Of a DNA stretch of 64,000 nt, positions 1 through 8,491 are shown piece after piece; the stretch's first letter is position 1; every line of letters starts with the position of its first letter. The stretch is taken from assembly GCF_000701505.1 (NCBI RefSeq), contig NZ_JNJB01000007.1, forward strand, positions 147,302 to 211,301. The letters are read 5' to 3'. The notes under the pieces are model-generated. The model was not told the DNA's origin. It saw nothing but the letters and a program-made list of their open reading frames with translations, and did not search any database. Position numbers and translations under genes: made by a program. Source of the DNA: Dyadobacter crusticola DSM 16708 (GTDB taxonomy: Bacteria > Bacteroidota > Bacteroidia > Cytophagales > Spirosomataceae).

Positions 1-2595
1 GTCCTGCGTATTGAAGATACCGAGCTTGCGATAGCCGAAAATCATTCCAATGGGCTGTCCAACCTGCTGGATATTGTAGCCGCCGTACTGGCTGCCCTGC
101 AAAATGAAGTCGTTCTGGCCCCGGATTGCAAGTACTTTGTTCCGGTTGATGGTGAGGTTTGCATTGGTACGAAAGTTCACCTGGCCAACTCTGATCCGGT
201 AATTAGCAGCAAATTCGAAACCCTGGTTCTGAACTTTTCCAAGGTTTTTCAGGGTAGATGTAAAACCGGATACTGCGGGAATGCTGTAACCAAGCAACAT
301 ATCGTCGGTGATCTTCTTATAGTATTCCAATGTAAAAACGAGCTTGTTGTTAAATGTGGCCAGGTCAAGACCTATGTTCAGCTGGTTTGACTTTTCCCAC
401 GAAAGTTCCGAGTTGGCAAAGCGGGTTACCGTTTTGCCGGAAGCCAGAGAATTGCCGAGCACGTAGTTGTTGATCCCCAGGAATGCGAGACTGGCGTAGT
501 TACCATCATCACCTGCATTCTGTCCTACACCAAAATTGTTGTTGGCACTCACTGCGTAGCTATTGTTACCTGTCATACCCCAGCTTGCGCGAAGTTTAAG
601 ATCGGTAAGCCAAGCAGCTTTTGGGATAAACCGTTCTTCGGAAAGTCTCCAACCGACAGACGCGGCTGGGAAGTTACCGAACTGGTGCCCTTCGCTGAAA
701 CGCGAGCTGCCTTCGCGGCGGATGGAAGCTGAAAGCAGGTACTTGTCTTTGAATGAATAGTTTGCCCGCGCCATGTAACCAATCATCGTCCAGGTTCTTT
801 CCATAGAATTGGACGAGCGGATCGTTGCATTGCCGAGGAACGGCGCCAGATCGTCGGGGAAAGTGTTACCACTTCCGTATAAACCTTTGACAGTTTCCTG
901 CTGTGCGGTGTAGCCCAGCAATGCATCGAAGTGGTGGTTTTCGCCGATATTCAGATCGTAGGTAAGCAACTGGTCAGCGGCATAGTTGCGTAGTTCTTCC
1001 GAGTCGTCACGCTCCGTTGCGATCCGTGGAGGCGCTCCGTTGCTGCCGGTCGCAACAGGCAAGCCGATGGTGGAAGGCACAAACTCTTTGTACCTGTTGT
1101 AATTGATTTTCGCATTCAAAGAAGATCTGAATTTCAACCCCGGCAGTATGTTCAATTCAATATATCCATTGGAAAGCACGTCTGCGATGTTCCGGTCGCG
1201 GTTGATGTTTTTAAGCATGTACAAAGGGTTTGGAAAGCCGAAAACGTCGCCAACACCATTGTAATAGGGGATCAGCTCACCTTTCTCGTCATAAGCAGGA
1301 TAGCGCGGATCGGCGATCAGGGTGAGACCAACCTGCGCATTGCGACCATCGGTACTCGCCAGGCTGGACCTGGAATAGCTACCGGCAATGTTTACGCCCA
1401 TTGTAATGAACTTGTTTACATTGCCCATCAGGTTGGTACGTATGGAAGCGCGGTCATAATCGGTGTATTTCAATGCACCTGCTTCTTTGTAATAACCCGC
1501 TGAAATAACAGACTTTATGGGGCCAGAACCGGATGAAAGTGTTACGTTAACATCGGTGTATGGAGCATTGTTATGCAGGATCAGGTCAAACCAGTTGGTG
1601 GAATATTTGGTCTGTTCGGGGTACCGGAAGTCCATTGGAATTTCCTCGATGGTGGGGTTCCGCTTGTTAGCTAACAGAAATCTTCCTTCAAAAACCTCCT
1701 TTTTGAACTGGGCAAAATCTTGTCCGTTCAGTACCTTGGTCTTGCGCGACTCTGGTACATTCTGCACGCCGTAGTCGACCGATATGTTAAGTGAAGTCTT
1801 GCCTTCTTTGGCTGATTTGGTTGTGATCAAAACCACTCCATTCGAACCCCGCGCACCATAGATCGCCGTAGACGCAGCGTCTTTCAAGACGGATATTGTC
1901 TCAATGTCATTTGGATTGAGATTTTGTCCAGCCGAGATACCGACGGGAAAACCGTCTATTACGTACAAAGGATCGCTGCCTGCGCCAAGAGAGCTGATCC
2001 CGCGCACTTTTACTTCAAACTGCTGACCGGGTGTCCCACTTTTTTGCTTGATAATAACACCTGGCGCCTGGCCCTGGATCATCCTGGTTACGTTCGACTT
2101 AGGAACCTCGCCAATGTCCTGCATATTGATCACCGACAGTGCCGAAGTAATGTCGCGCTTGCGTTGGGTACCATAGCCGACCACGACCACTTCTTCCAAC
2201 GCTTTGGTGTCGACTGCAAGCTGCACATCAATGGCGCTCTGATTACCGACCGTTACTTCTTTTGTCAGGTATCCTACAAAAGAGAAAACCAATACGCTGT
2301 TGCCTGTTTCGGGAACATTGAGGGAATAGTTACCGTCAGCATCTGACACGGTTCCCGAGCTGGAACCCTTCACAATCACACTCACACCGGGTAGCGACAA
2401 GCCTTTCTCGTCACTGACTTTGCCTGTAATCGTTTTGTCAATTGACACGTGCGTTGCGGCGTGTAAAGTGCTGGTAACATTTGTATTAGCACTTGTTACA
2501 CCGGTCAACAGAATTCCCATGAACACCTGCGGCAGCAGTACCTTCGGGAGCACTTTCAGGCAGGTGTCAGGATTCAATAGTCGAGGTAGATTCAT
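1..2595 (-). CDS. SusC/RagA-family TonB-linked outer membrane protein (5' part; gene runs off the window start)
   Basis: This gene encodes an outer-membrane TonB-dependent transporter of the SusC/RagA type, which imports oligosaccharides or peptides and normally works with a SusD-like lipoprotein lid. The ATG at 2593-2595 opens a reading frame of 865 codons that stays open to the window edge. After a signal-like N-terminus comes a carboxypeptidase-regulatory-like domain (about residues 50-130), the SusC hallmark EEVVVVGYGTQ, the plug with VLKDAASTAIYGARGSNGVV, and the first part of the barrel. The C-terminal end and any susD partner would lie before position 1. The substrate cannot be inferred. 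Upstream, three TGTAAATGC-like sites resemble sites at the XRE regulator gene near 5.3 kb. Confidence 0.93.
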   Translation of the reverse strand, partial: MNLPRLLNPDTCLKVLPKVLLPQVFMGILLTGVTSANTNVTSTLHAATHVSIDKTITGKVSDEKGLSLPGVSVIVKGSSSGTVSDADGNYSLNVPETGNSVLVFSFVGYLTKEVTVGNQSAIDVQLAVDTKALEEVVVVGYGTQRKRDITSALSVINMQDIGEVPKSNVTRMIQGQAPGVIIKQKSGTPGQQFEVKVRGISSLGAGSDPLYVIDGFPVGISAGQNLNPNDIETISVLKDAASTAIYGARGSNGVVLITTKSAKEGKTSLNISVDYGVQNVPESRKTKVLNGQDFAQFKKEVFEGRFLLANKRNPTIEEIPMDFRYPEQTKYSTNWFDLILHNNAPYTDVNVTLSSGSGPIKSVISAGYYKEAGALKYTDYDRASIRTNLMGNVNKFITMGVNIAGSYSRSSLASTDGRNAQVGLTLIADPRYPAYDEKGELIPYYNGVGDVFGFPNPLYMLKNINRDRNIADVLSNGYIELNILPGLKFRSSLNAKINYNRYKEFVPSTIGLPVATGSNGAPPRIATERDDSEELRNYAADQLLTYDLNIGENHHFDALLGYTAQQETVKGLYGSGNTFPDDLAPFLGNATIRSSNSMERTWTMIGYMARANYSFKDKYLLSASIRREGSSRFSEGHQFGNFPAASVGWRLSEERFIPKAAWLTDLKLRASWGMTGNNSYAVSANNNFGVGQNAGDDGNYASLAFLGINNYVLGNSLASGKTVTRFANSELSWEKSNQLNIGLDLATFNNKLVFTLEYYKKITDDMLLGYSIPAVSGFTSTLKNLGKVQNQGFEFAANYRIRVGQVNFRTNANLTINRNKVLAIRGQNDFILQGSQYGGYNIQQVGQPIGMIFGYRKLGIFNTQD

Positions 2596-2974
2596 AGTTT
2601 AGGACTGGGTTAGGTTGGACTTTTGATTTTGTGTTACAAGTGCATTTGTAAATGCTTGGACATGGAGATTGGGTTTGGTGGACAATGTAAATGCGGCACG
2701 TGTTTGCATTCGCCCGACCTTTCAGTCCCGGGACAGCAGCTATTGCGCATAGTAGAATTATCGGATAAGTACAATTTTAGATTTGAATTGTTCTTCTTCA
2801 CGCAATAGTATCTTGATTTGGAACAGTCACTGTCCTGTTCTGTCCGGTAAAAGCCAAAAAGTGTAAGAAAGGAACAATTAATATAGTTCGACCAAAAACA
2901 GGCCTTGGTACGGCTCAGTATATTGGTTGTATTAACTAACTTTAAGAATAGGTAATTGTTAGACATTCAGGCGT
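2596..2974. other. Intergenic region between divergent SusC-like and T9SS cargo genes, with palindromes
   Basis: I see no gene in these 379 bases. The region holds TGTAAATGC at 2647-2655 and 2686-2694, TTACAA at 2634-2639, a 10-bp palindrome GTCCCGGGAC at 2725-2734 and an 11-base palindrome ACAGTCACTGT at 2824-2834. It must carry promoters for both flanking genes, but neither has a clean TAnnTTTG box; TAACTTTA shortly before the plus-strand gene is the nearest match. Short frames here on both strands look like chance. Confidence 0.5.
2643..2694. promoter_or_regulatory. Candidate operator cluster upstream of the SusC-like gene (TGTAAATGC sites)
   Basis: CATTTGTAAATGC at 2643-2655 is a nearly perfect palindrome (CATTT-GT-AAATG). 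TGTAAATGC recurs at 2686-2694, 39 bases later. The same 13 bases occur at 5279-5291 over the start of the XRE regulator gene. That the XRE protein binds here is an inference from shared sequence only. Confidence 0.35.
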
Positions 2975-4882
2975 ATGAGACGAGTTGTACCGGTATTTTG
3001 GTTGATACTAACATTGTTTTTTGGCCTAACAACGTTCGTTGAAGCCAATCACATCGTTGGAGGAGAGCTGCAGATGCTCCGGAAAGGAAATACGAATACC
3101 TATGAAATCCGTTTGATCCAGTTTTGGGATAGTAACAACCTGGTCATTCCAGGTCAGAACACGGGCGGTAACCGGGACGAAACTGCGGATATTTACTTTT
3201 ATAGCAAAGGCGCGAACCAGTTGGTACAGATACTGAGAGTGCGCCTTCAATCCACTACCCCAATTGCTTACCAGAATAAGGCCTGTGCAACCAGCAGATC
3301 ACTTAATACGAGCGTTGGTGTTTACAGCGGGCAGATTACACTGGATCCCAGGCAATACAGCGACGAAGAAGGTTATTATCTCGTTTGGGAACGCTGTTGC
3401 CGCAATGACGATATCAACAATATAGTAGCTCCGGGAGATAACGGGATGGTGTTTTACCTCGAATTCCCACCCTTGCAGATCGCCAATTCTGCCCCGGCAT
3501 TTGTGGAACCGAATGGTCAGTATATCTGTGCAAATACACCATTCAGTATGAACATGAGCGCAATCGATGCTGACGGCGACGAACTCCGTTATTCACTTAC
3601 GGTTCCAATGCGCGGATTTACTTCCGGGAATGCCCCTTTCGGAAATGCCGCGCCCAGGAGCCCCTACCCGCTTGTAACCTGGGAAAGCGGGATTTCACTC
3701 ACCAATGCTATTCCCGGGCCGCAACCATTGCGCATCGACAATGCGGGTAAATTATCAGTCACTGCCAACCGTACCGGGCTGTACGTTTTCGCAATTCAAT
3801 GCGAAGAGTACCGGAATGGAAAGCGGATCGGGCTTGTGAGAAGGGATTTCCAGCTGCTGGTTATCGACTGCAACAACGATCTGCCGACCCCGCCGGTAAT
3901 TACAATGGGCTCAGTCCCGATTCAAGAAATTGTATTTTGTCCGGAGAGTCCCATTGAACTGAAAACAGAGAGTTCGCCAGACTGGTCTTATCAATGGCAA
4001 CTGAATGGACTGAACATTCCCGGCGCGACTGGCCCGAATATGATGGTCAAAGATTCGGGCAATTACACAGTAGTAAAAAGTTACACGCGGATCTGTTCAA
4101 GAGACACCAGCTCACTGGTGGTGAAAGTCCGGCATGCAGACCCTATTGAGGCGATACTCTCGGCAGACGCTCCCCTATTCTGTGAAGGCGCATCAACTTT
4201 TATGTATGCAAACGGGGGTAATCTGGCGGCAGACCATGTGCTTTCCTGGAAAAAAGAAAATGCAGTCCTCACCAGCACAAGTGCGACGATTGAAGTGTCC
4301 GAGCCGGGTATATACTCGATTGATATAACAAATGGGATTGAAGGATGTCACGGCAGGGATACCATGACCATTGCACAGGAAGATCTCAAAGTAACGCTTC
4401 CGGGTAGGAAAATGATGACAAAAGGCTCCCGGACAACATTGCGCCCAGTGGTAACGCCGCCTCAAACCAACGCTTCTTATGATTGGAGCCCAAGCGATGG
4501 AATGCTCTCCGCTACGAGTGACGAAACATTGATTGCCTCTCCTCCGGCAGATACCACTTACACTGTGACGCTGACAAGTGCGGCGGGCTGTACTTACCAG
4601 GCAAGCACCTACATTGATGTAATTGACCCTATGTATATCCCTACGGCATTTTCGCCCGATGGTGATGGCCATAACGATACTTTCGAGATCATGAATGCCC
4701 GGGATCAGATCGTGGAAGTGCGCATTTACAACAGGTGGGGCGAAGTGATCCATTCATCGAAAGGTTACGAGACGCCCTGGAACGGTAAATACAAAGGCGG
4801 CTCAGCGCCTTCCGGTAGCTATCCCTACGTGATTAAGACTGTCGACCAGGAGGTGACTGGTACCGTGCTTTTGCTCAAATGA
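2975..4882 (+). CDS. Secreted HIVGG-type surface protein with T9SS type-B sorting domain
   Basis: This is a 635-aa secreted protein. A signal peptide ends near residue 24 (FVEA before NHIVGGEL). A Cys-containing N-terminal module with the motif WERCCRN follows, then immunoglobulin/PKD-like segments, and a C-terminal gliding-motility-associated (CHU_C-type, T9SS type-B) domain with PTAFSPDGDGHNDTF and IYNRWGEVI. Such a tail directs export through the type IX system and display on or release from the cell surface. The protein is clearly paralogous to the product of 41194-43401, sharing the mature start HIVGG, the RCCRN block and the tail. The function of the N-terminal module is unknown; adhesion or matrix roles are only guesses. 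ATG 2975 fits the signal peptide. Confidence 0.9.
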   Translation: MRRVVPVFWLILTLFFGLTTFVEANHIVGGELQMLRKGNTNTYEIRLIQFWDSNNLVIPGQNTGGNRDETADIYFYSKGANQLVQILRVRLQSTTPIAYQNKACATSRSLNTSVGVYSGQITLDPRQYSDEEGYYLVWERCCRNDDINNIVAPGDNGMVFYLEFPPLQIANSAPAFVEPNGQYICANTPFSMNMSAIDADGDELRYSLTVPMRGFTSGNAPFGNAAPRSPYPLVTWESGISLTNAIPGPQPLRIDNAGKLSVTANRTGLYVFAIQCEEYRNGKRIGLVRRDFQLLVIDCNNDLPTPPVITMGSVPIQEIVFCPESPIELKTESSPDWSYQWQLNGLNIPGATGPNMMVKDSGNYTVVKSYTRICSRDTSSLVVKVRHADPIEAILSADAPLFCEGASTFMYANGGNLAADHVLSWKKENAVLTSTSATIEVSEPGIYSIDITNGIEGCHGRDTMTIAQEDLKVTLPGRKMMTKGSRTTLRPVVTPPQTNASYDWSPSDGMLSATSDETLIASPPADTTYTVTLTSAAGCTYQASTYIDVIDPMYIPTAFSPDGDGHNDTFEIMNARDQIVEVRIYNRWGEVIHSSKGYETPWNGKYKGGSAPSGSYPYVIKTVDQEVTGTVLLLK

Positions 4883-4897
4883 TGGCTGCTTACCCTC

Positions 4898-5293
4898 TTA
4901 TTTCTCCTGGAATTCTTTGAATGTTCCGTCAGTGTAAAAGATCACGATTCGGGCAACCTGCTTTTCCGGAGCAGCTGTAACCAGCCTGGACTCTTCTACC
5001 AACTTCTCCTGCGGTAATACTGTACCAGGCAATGCTTTCTTTTTTGCGGGTACGGGTTCTTCTGGAGCAAGTTGTGGCAGCTCATTTTCTTCAAGGATCC
5101 ATTCTAATCCCAGTTCCGGATATCGCTTCACAATCTTCTGCACCATTTCAAGACTGGGCTTGTTCCGCCCTGCCAAAATGTGTGACATACTGGATCGTTG
5201 CACGCCTATTTCGTCTGCGAAAATAGAGGGTGAAAGAGCCTTCTCGGCGAGTATTTGCTTGATCTTATCGGCTAGTGTCATTTGTAAATGCAT
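4898..5293 (-). CDS. XRE-family helix-turn-helix transcriptional regulator
   Basis: This 131-aa protein has an N-terminal XRE/Cro-type helix-turn-helix (about residues 5-65; IGVQRSSMSHILAGRNKPS is the recognition region) and a charged, proline-rich tail ending in a short hydrophobic segment (VARIVIFYTDGTF). It has no sensor or toxin partner domain, and no toxin-like gene is adjacent. The ATG at 5293 is used, but a second ATG at 5281 would remove only four residues. A TTG-N17-TACATTTG promoter lies just upstream, and the leader is dense in TTGTAA/TTACAA half-sites plus a 9-bp inverted repeat. That suggests autoregulation, which is an inference. Confidence 0.88.
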   Translation of the reverse strand: MHLQMTLADKIKQILAEKALSPSIFADEIGVQRSSMSHILAGRNKPSLEMVQKIVKRYPELGLEWILEENELPQLAPEEPVPAKKKALPGTVLPQEKLVEESRLVTAAPEKQVARIVIFYTDGTFKEFQEK

Positions 5294-5311
5294 TTCAATG
5301 CTGTGATGTTA

Positions 5312-5339
5312 CAAATGTAATAAACCCAGGAGCTAACAA
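5312..5339 (-). promoter_or_regulatory. Promoter of the XRE regulator gene
   Basis: On the minus strand, TTG (5339-5337), a 17-base spacer and TACATTTG (5319-5312) match the Bacteroidota -33/-7 consensus. Transcription would start near 5305, leaving a leader of only about 12 bases before the ATG at 5293. Confidence 0.6.
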
Positions 5340-5363
5340 CAAGCGTAAAGTAATTGAATTTTG

Positions 5364-5448
5364 TAAACTAACGAGTAATAATGTAAATCCTGGTTAGTTT
5401 AGTTTTGTAACTATACTCACATGGCTGATTGCGATGGTGAGTTTACAA
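5364..5448. promoter_or_regulatory. Inverted repeats upstream of the XRE gene
   Basis: TAAACTAAC (5364-5372) and GTTAGTTTA (5393-5401) form a perfect 9-bp inverted repeat with a 20-base spacer. Next to it, ACTCAC (5415-5420) and GTGAGT (5437-5442) are inverted with 16 bases between, flanked by TTGTAA (5405-5410) and TTACAA (5443-5448). The cluster lies upstream of the regulator promoter and may be an operator array. Confidence 0.4.
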
Positions 5449-5464
5449 AGTTGAAAAGCTTAGG

Positions 5465-5500
5465 CACAAAAAAATGCGATGCCGCATTGGCACCGCATTT
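5465..5500 (-). terminator. Intrinsic terminator of dapD
   Basis: Arms AAATGCGATGCC (5472-5483) and GGCACCGCATTT (5489-5500) pair with a single G-T wobble around a 5-base loop. On the minus strand a T run follows, from the A run just before 5472. It lies 24 bases after the dapD stop. Confidence 0.85.
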
Positions 5501-5524
5501 CAAGATTTCAGGCGTTAAATCTAA

Positions 5525-6340
5525 TTAAATTGCAACTTGGTTTTCTCTTAATGCATCATTCAGGGATGTTTTCAGGTCTGTGCTAGCCTTCCTCTTTCCT
5601 ATGATTAATGCACAAGGGACGTGGTACGTGCCTGCTGCAAACTCCTTTGGCAGTGTGCCAGGAATTACAACAGAATCCTCTGGCACAAAACCTTTGTATT
5701 CAACGGGTTCGCTTCCTGTAACATCTATTATCTTCGAGCTTCCTGTGATCGTGACGCCAGCGCCTAATACGGCTCTTTTACCCACGTGCGCCCCTTCCAC
5801 AACAATGCAGCGTGAACCAATGAATGCGCCGTCTTCAATAATTACCGGTGAAGCCTGAACTGGTTCCAGCACCCCTCCTATCCCGACACCACCGCTGAGA
5901 TGAACATTTTTACCGATCTGAGCGCAGCTTCCCACAGTTGCCCACGTATCGACCATTGTTCCTTCGTCTATATATGCGCCAATGTTAACGTATGAAGGCA
6001 TGAGTACGACTCCCTTCGAAATGTATGCTCCATATCGGGCAACGGCTGGCGGCACTACGCGTACTCCCAGTTGTTCGTAGCCGGTCTTCAACTTCATCTT
6101 GTCGTGGTATTCGAAGATTCCCAATTCTGTTGTCTGCATCTGCTGGATTGGGAAGTAAAGAATGATCGCTTTCTTCAACGCCTGATTAACTGTCCAAGAA
6201 CCGTCAGCTTGGGGCTCTGCTACTCGCAGTCTTCCTTTGTCTACTTCTTCAATAAGATCCTTAATAAAATTTTTTGCTCCTTCTTCTTTAAGCAGTTCTC
6301 TGTTCTGCCAGTAATTCTCAATAGTCTCTGCAACTGTCAT
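5525..6340 (-). CDS. dapD: 2,3,4,5-tetrahydropyridine-2,6-dicarboxylate N-succinyltransferase
   Basis: DapD transfers succinyl from succinyl-CoA to tetrahydrodipicolinate in the succinylase branch of lysine and meso-diaminopimelate synthesis, in the cytoplasm. The 271-aa length is normal for the family. The N-terminal helical domain is followed by left-handed beta-helix hexapeptide repeats (about residues 100-225), including GAYIDEGTMVDTWATVGSCAQIG and GGVGIGGVLEPVQASPVIIED as recognisable family stretches. The ATG at 6340 matches the usual N-terminus. The gene stands alone, ends in a strong terminator and shares its upstream region with the divergent gap gene. Confidence 0.97.
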   Translation of the reverse strand: MTVAETIENYWQNRELLKEEGAKNFIKDLIEEVDKGRLRVAEPQADGSWTVNQALKKAIILYFPIQQMQTTELGIFEYHDKMKLKTGYEQLGVRVVPPAVARYGAYISKGVVLMPSYVNIGAYIDEGTMVDTWATVGSCAQIGKNVHLSGGVGIGGVLEPVQASPVIIEDGAFIGSRCIVVEGAHVGKRAVLGAGVTITGSSKIIDVTGSEPVEYKGFVPEDSVVIPGTLPKEFAAGTYHVPCALIIGKRKASTDLKTSLNDALRENQVAI

Positions 6341-6749
6341 ATTAAAGTAATAGATTAATAAAAGGTAATAAATGCCTTGATATTCAAGAAGTTATATGTT
6401 CATAGAAAATTTAATGAGCACGTTTCACAAAAGCCACATAGCAAAGTAAATTACAAGTAAAACTGTCTCCTCAGACAGCAAGAAGCTTTAAAGCAAAAGA
6501 GACAACTAAACGAAAGTAAACATTTTAATAGAAGAATAAAAGTGCATGGTAACTACTCATATTAGTAAAACAAAGCTGAAAAATACTAATTACGATAGCT
6601 CTGATCGGGTCGATTTACTAATTATAGTAGCTAAAATAGCTCCTTATAAACTATTCCCGCCCAAGACTAACCCTCAATTTTCAGCCATTATCCTTTAAAT
6701 ACACGCCATTTTTGTTATTTTTGCGCATAATTAACCAATCAAATAAGAT
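6341..6749. other. AT-rich intergenic region between dapD and gap
   Basis: This 409-base divergent promoter region holds no gene that I can support. The gap promoter lies at its right end. The dapD side has only weak -7 candidates close to the start codon. I see no riboswitch-like structure. Confidence 0.5.
6694..6723 (+). promoter_or_regulatory. Promoter of gap
   Basis: TATTTTTG at 6716-6723 matches the TAnnTTTG -7 box. A weak -33 element (TTT at 6694-6696) is about 19 bases upstream. The leader to the ATG at 6750 would be about 20 bases. Confidence 0.6.
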
Positions 6750-7763
6750 ATGTCTACAGTTAAAGTCGCAATCAATGGTTTTGGCCGAATCGGTCGCCTC
6801 GTATACCGCCAGATTTACAATATGGAAGGTATCGAAATTGTCGCCATAAATGACCTTACCAGCCCAAAGGTTCTAGCACATCTACTTAAATACGATACAG
6901 CACAAGGACGGTTTGACGCAGAAGTTAAATCAACAGATAACTCAGTAGTTGTGAACGGCGAAAATATCGTGATTTACGCACAGCGTGACCCGGCTCAAAT
7001 TCCCTGGGGATCGCACGATGTAGACGTAGTTCTTGAATGTACAGGCTTTTTTACAAGCCAGGAGTCAGCAAGCGCTCACATTAAAGCCGGTGCGAAAAAA
7101 GTTGTTATCTCAGCTCCTGCAACTGGTGATCTGAAAACAATCGTTTTCAACGTGAACCACAACATTCTTGACGGTTCTGAAACAATTATCAGCGGCGCTT
7201 CGTGTACTACCAACTGCCTTGCTCCAATGGCGCAGGTTTTAGAGGAGAAATTCGGCATCGTAAATGGCTTGATGACAACAATCCACGCCTACACTAATGA
7301 CCAGAATACACAGGATGCACCACATCCAAAGGGAGATTTGAGAAGAGCGAGAGCTGCTGCTCAGAACATCGTACCGAACAGCACAGGTGCGGCAAAAGCG
7401 ATCGGTCTTGTTCTGCCTGCATTGAAAGGCAAACTGGACGGTTCTGCTCAACGCGTTCCTACTCTTACAGGTTCTTTGACTGAATTGACTGTTGTTCTTG
7501 GCAAAGAAACTACTGTTGAAGAGGTGAATGCAGCTATGAAGGCGGCAGCAAACGAAAGTTACGGATATACAGAAGACGAGATCGTGAGCAGCGATATCAT
7601 CGGTATCAGCTACGGTTCACTTTTTGACGCAACTCAGACAAGAGTTCAGAAGGTTGGAGATACCCAGCTGGTAAGAACTGTTGCCTGGTACGACAACGAA
7701 ATGTCATACGTTTCTCAATTGGTAAGAACAGTCTACTATTTCGCTGGATTGATCAACAAATAG
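6750..7763 (+). CDS. gap: Type I glyceraldehyde-3-phosphate dehydrogenase
   Basis: This cytoplasmic glycolytic enzyme oxidises glyceraldehyde 3-phosphate to 1,3-bisphosphoglycerate with NAD and phosphate. The 337-aa protein has the Rossmann start INGFGRIGR, the catalytic SCTTNC motif with Cys about residue 152, the TTIHAYTND segment and WYDNEMSY near the end. Length and start are standard. It is a single-gene unit with its own promoter and a symmetric terminator shared with trmB. Confidence 0.98.
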   Translation: MSTVKVAINGFGRIGRLVYRQIYNMEGIEIVAINDLTSPKVLAHLLKYDTAQGRFDAEVKSTDNSVVVNGENIVIYAQRDPAQIPWGSHDVDVVLECTGFFTSQESASAHIKAGAKKVVISAPATGDLKTIVFNVNHNILDGSETIISGASCTTNCLAPMAQVLEEKFGIVNGLMTTIHAYTNDQNTQDAPHPKGDLRRARAAAQNIVPNSTGAAKAIGLVLPALKGKLDGSAQRVPTLTGSLTELTVVLGKETTVEEVNAAMKAAANESYGYTEDEIVSSDIIGISYGSLFDATQTRVQKVGDTQLVRTVAWYDNEMSYVSQLVRTVYYFAGLINK

Positions 7764-7782
7764 TTTCAATTGATTTATAATC

Positions 7783-7818
7783 AAAACAGCCCGCCGGAGC
7801 ATTCCAGCGGGCTGTTTT
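7783..7818. terminator. Bidirectional terminator between gap and trmB
   Basis: A perfect 12-bp stem, AAAACAGCCCGC (7783-7794) with GCGGGCTGTTTT (7807-7818), encloses a 12-base loop. Flanking A and T runs let it act on both strands between the convergent genes. Confidence 0.9.
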
Positions 7819-7820
7819 GG

Positions 7821-8480
7821 TTATAATATTGTCGCTTTAATGTATTTGATTGTATAGCCTTTGCCTGTGAAGATTGTCTCGTAATGCGTCCGGACACCGT
7901 GATGATCATCCAACAAAGAAGACTCGTACAGATCATCGGTATGTTCCAGGATTTTATACCTCGACGAACTCGTCAATGTTTCCAAACTATAATCGTAGAG
8001 AAAAGTACTATCTGTTTTAAGACAAAACAGGCCGCCAGGTTTGATAAAACCGGCATATTTTTCCAGAAAATCGGGGTTAGTCAATCGCTTATTTTCATCT
8101 CTGTCACGCACCTGAGGATCCGGGTGGATCAGCCAGATCTCGCTGAGCTCGTTTTCTGCAAAGAATTCGTGTGAGTACTGGATCCCCGCGCGGAGAAAAG
8201 CGACGTTAGGAAGATTTAATTCAGTAGCCATCGCACTTCCCCGCGCGATCCGATCACCTTTAATATCCATTCCTATAAAATTTTTATCAGGGAATATCTG
8301 TCCAAGTCCAACAGTATATTCACCTTTTCCGCAAGCCAGCTCGACTACAATCGGATTATCATTTTTGAAGTACAGATTATTCCAATTTCCTTTTATTTCC
8401 TGGTAGAGTGGTTTTCCTGACTGTATTACATTGTCGGCCTGCGCACTAAAGTTGTAATGGTGTAGCTTTCTTCTTGTCAT
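7821..8480 (-). CDS. trmB: tRNA (guanine-N7-)-methyltransferase
   Basis: TrmB uses S-adenosylmethionine to make m7G46 in the tRNA variable loop. The 219-aa protein shows the family features: VELACGKGEYTVGLG as the SAM-binding motif, GMDIKGDRIARG, LIHPDPQVRDRDENKR with the catalytic/tRNA-binding region, and THYETIFTGKG near the end. It is the last gene of the tonB-folC-trmB unit, 11 bases after folC, and ends at the bidirectional terminator. Confidence 0.95.
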   Translation of the reverse strand: MTRRKLHHYNFSAQADNVIQSGKPLYQEIKGNWNNLYFKNDNPIVVELACGKGEYTVGLGQIFPDKNFIGMDIKGDRIARGSAMATELNLPNVAFLRAGIQYSHEFFAENELSEIWLIHPDPQVRDRDENKRLTNPDFLEKYAGFIKPGGLFCLKTDSTFLYDYSLETLTSSSRYKILEHTDDLYESSLLDDHHGVRTHYETIFTGKGYTIKYIKATIL

Positions 8481-8491
8481 TTAAATTTGAA

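Noticed and set aside
2634..2966. Minus-strand 110-codon frame between SusC and the T9SS gene
   Set aside because: It falls in a regulatory region rich in palindromes, and the translation has no family resemblance.
4193..4753. Minus-strand frame opposite the T9SS cargo gene
   Set aside because: It is a shadow of the coding sequence with low-complexity basic residues and no homology that I recognise.
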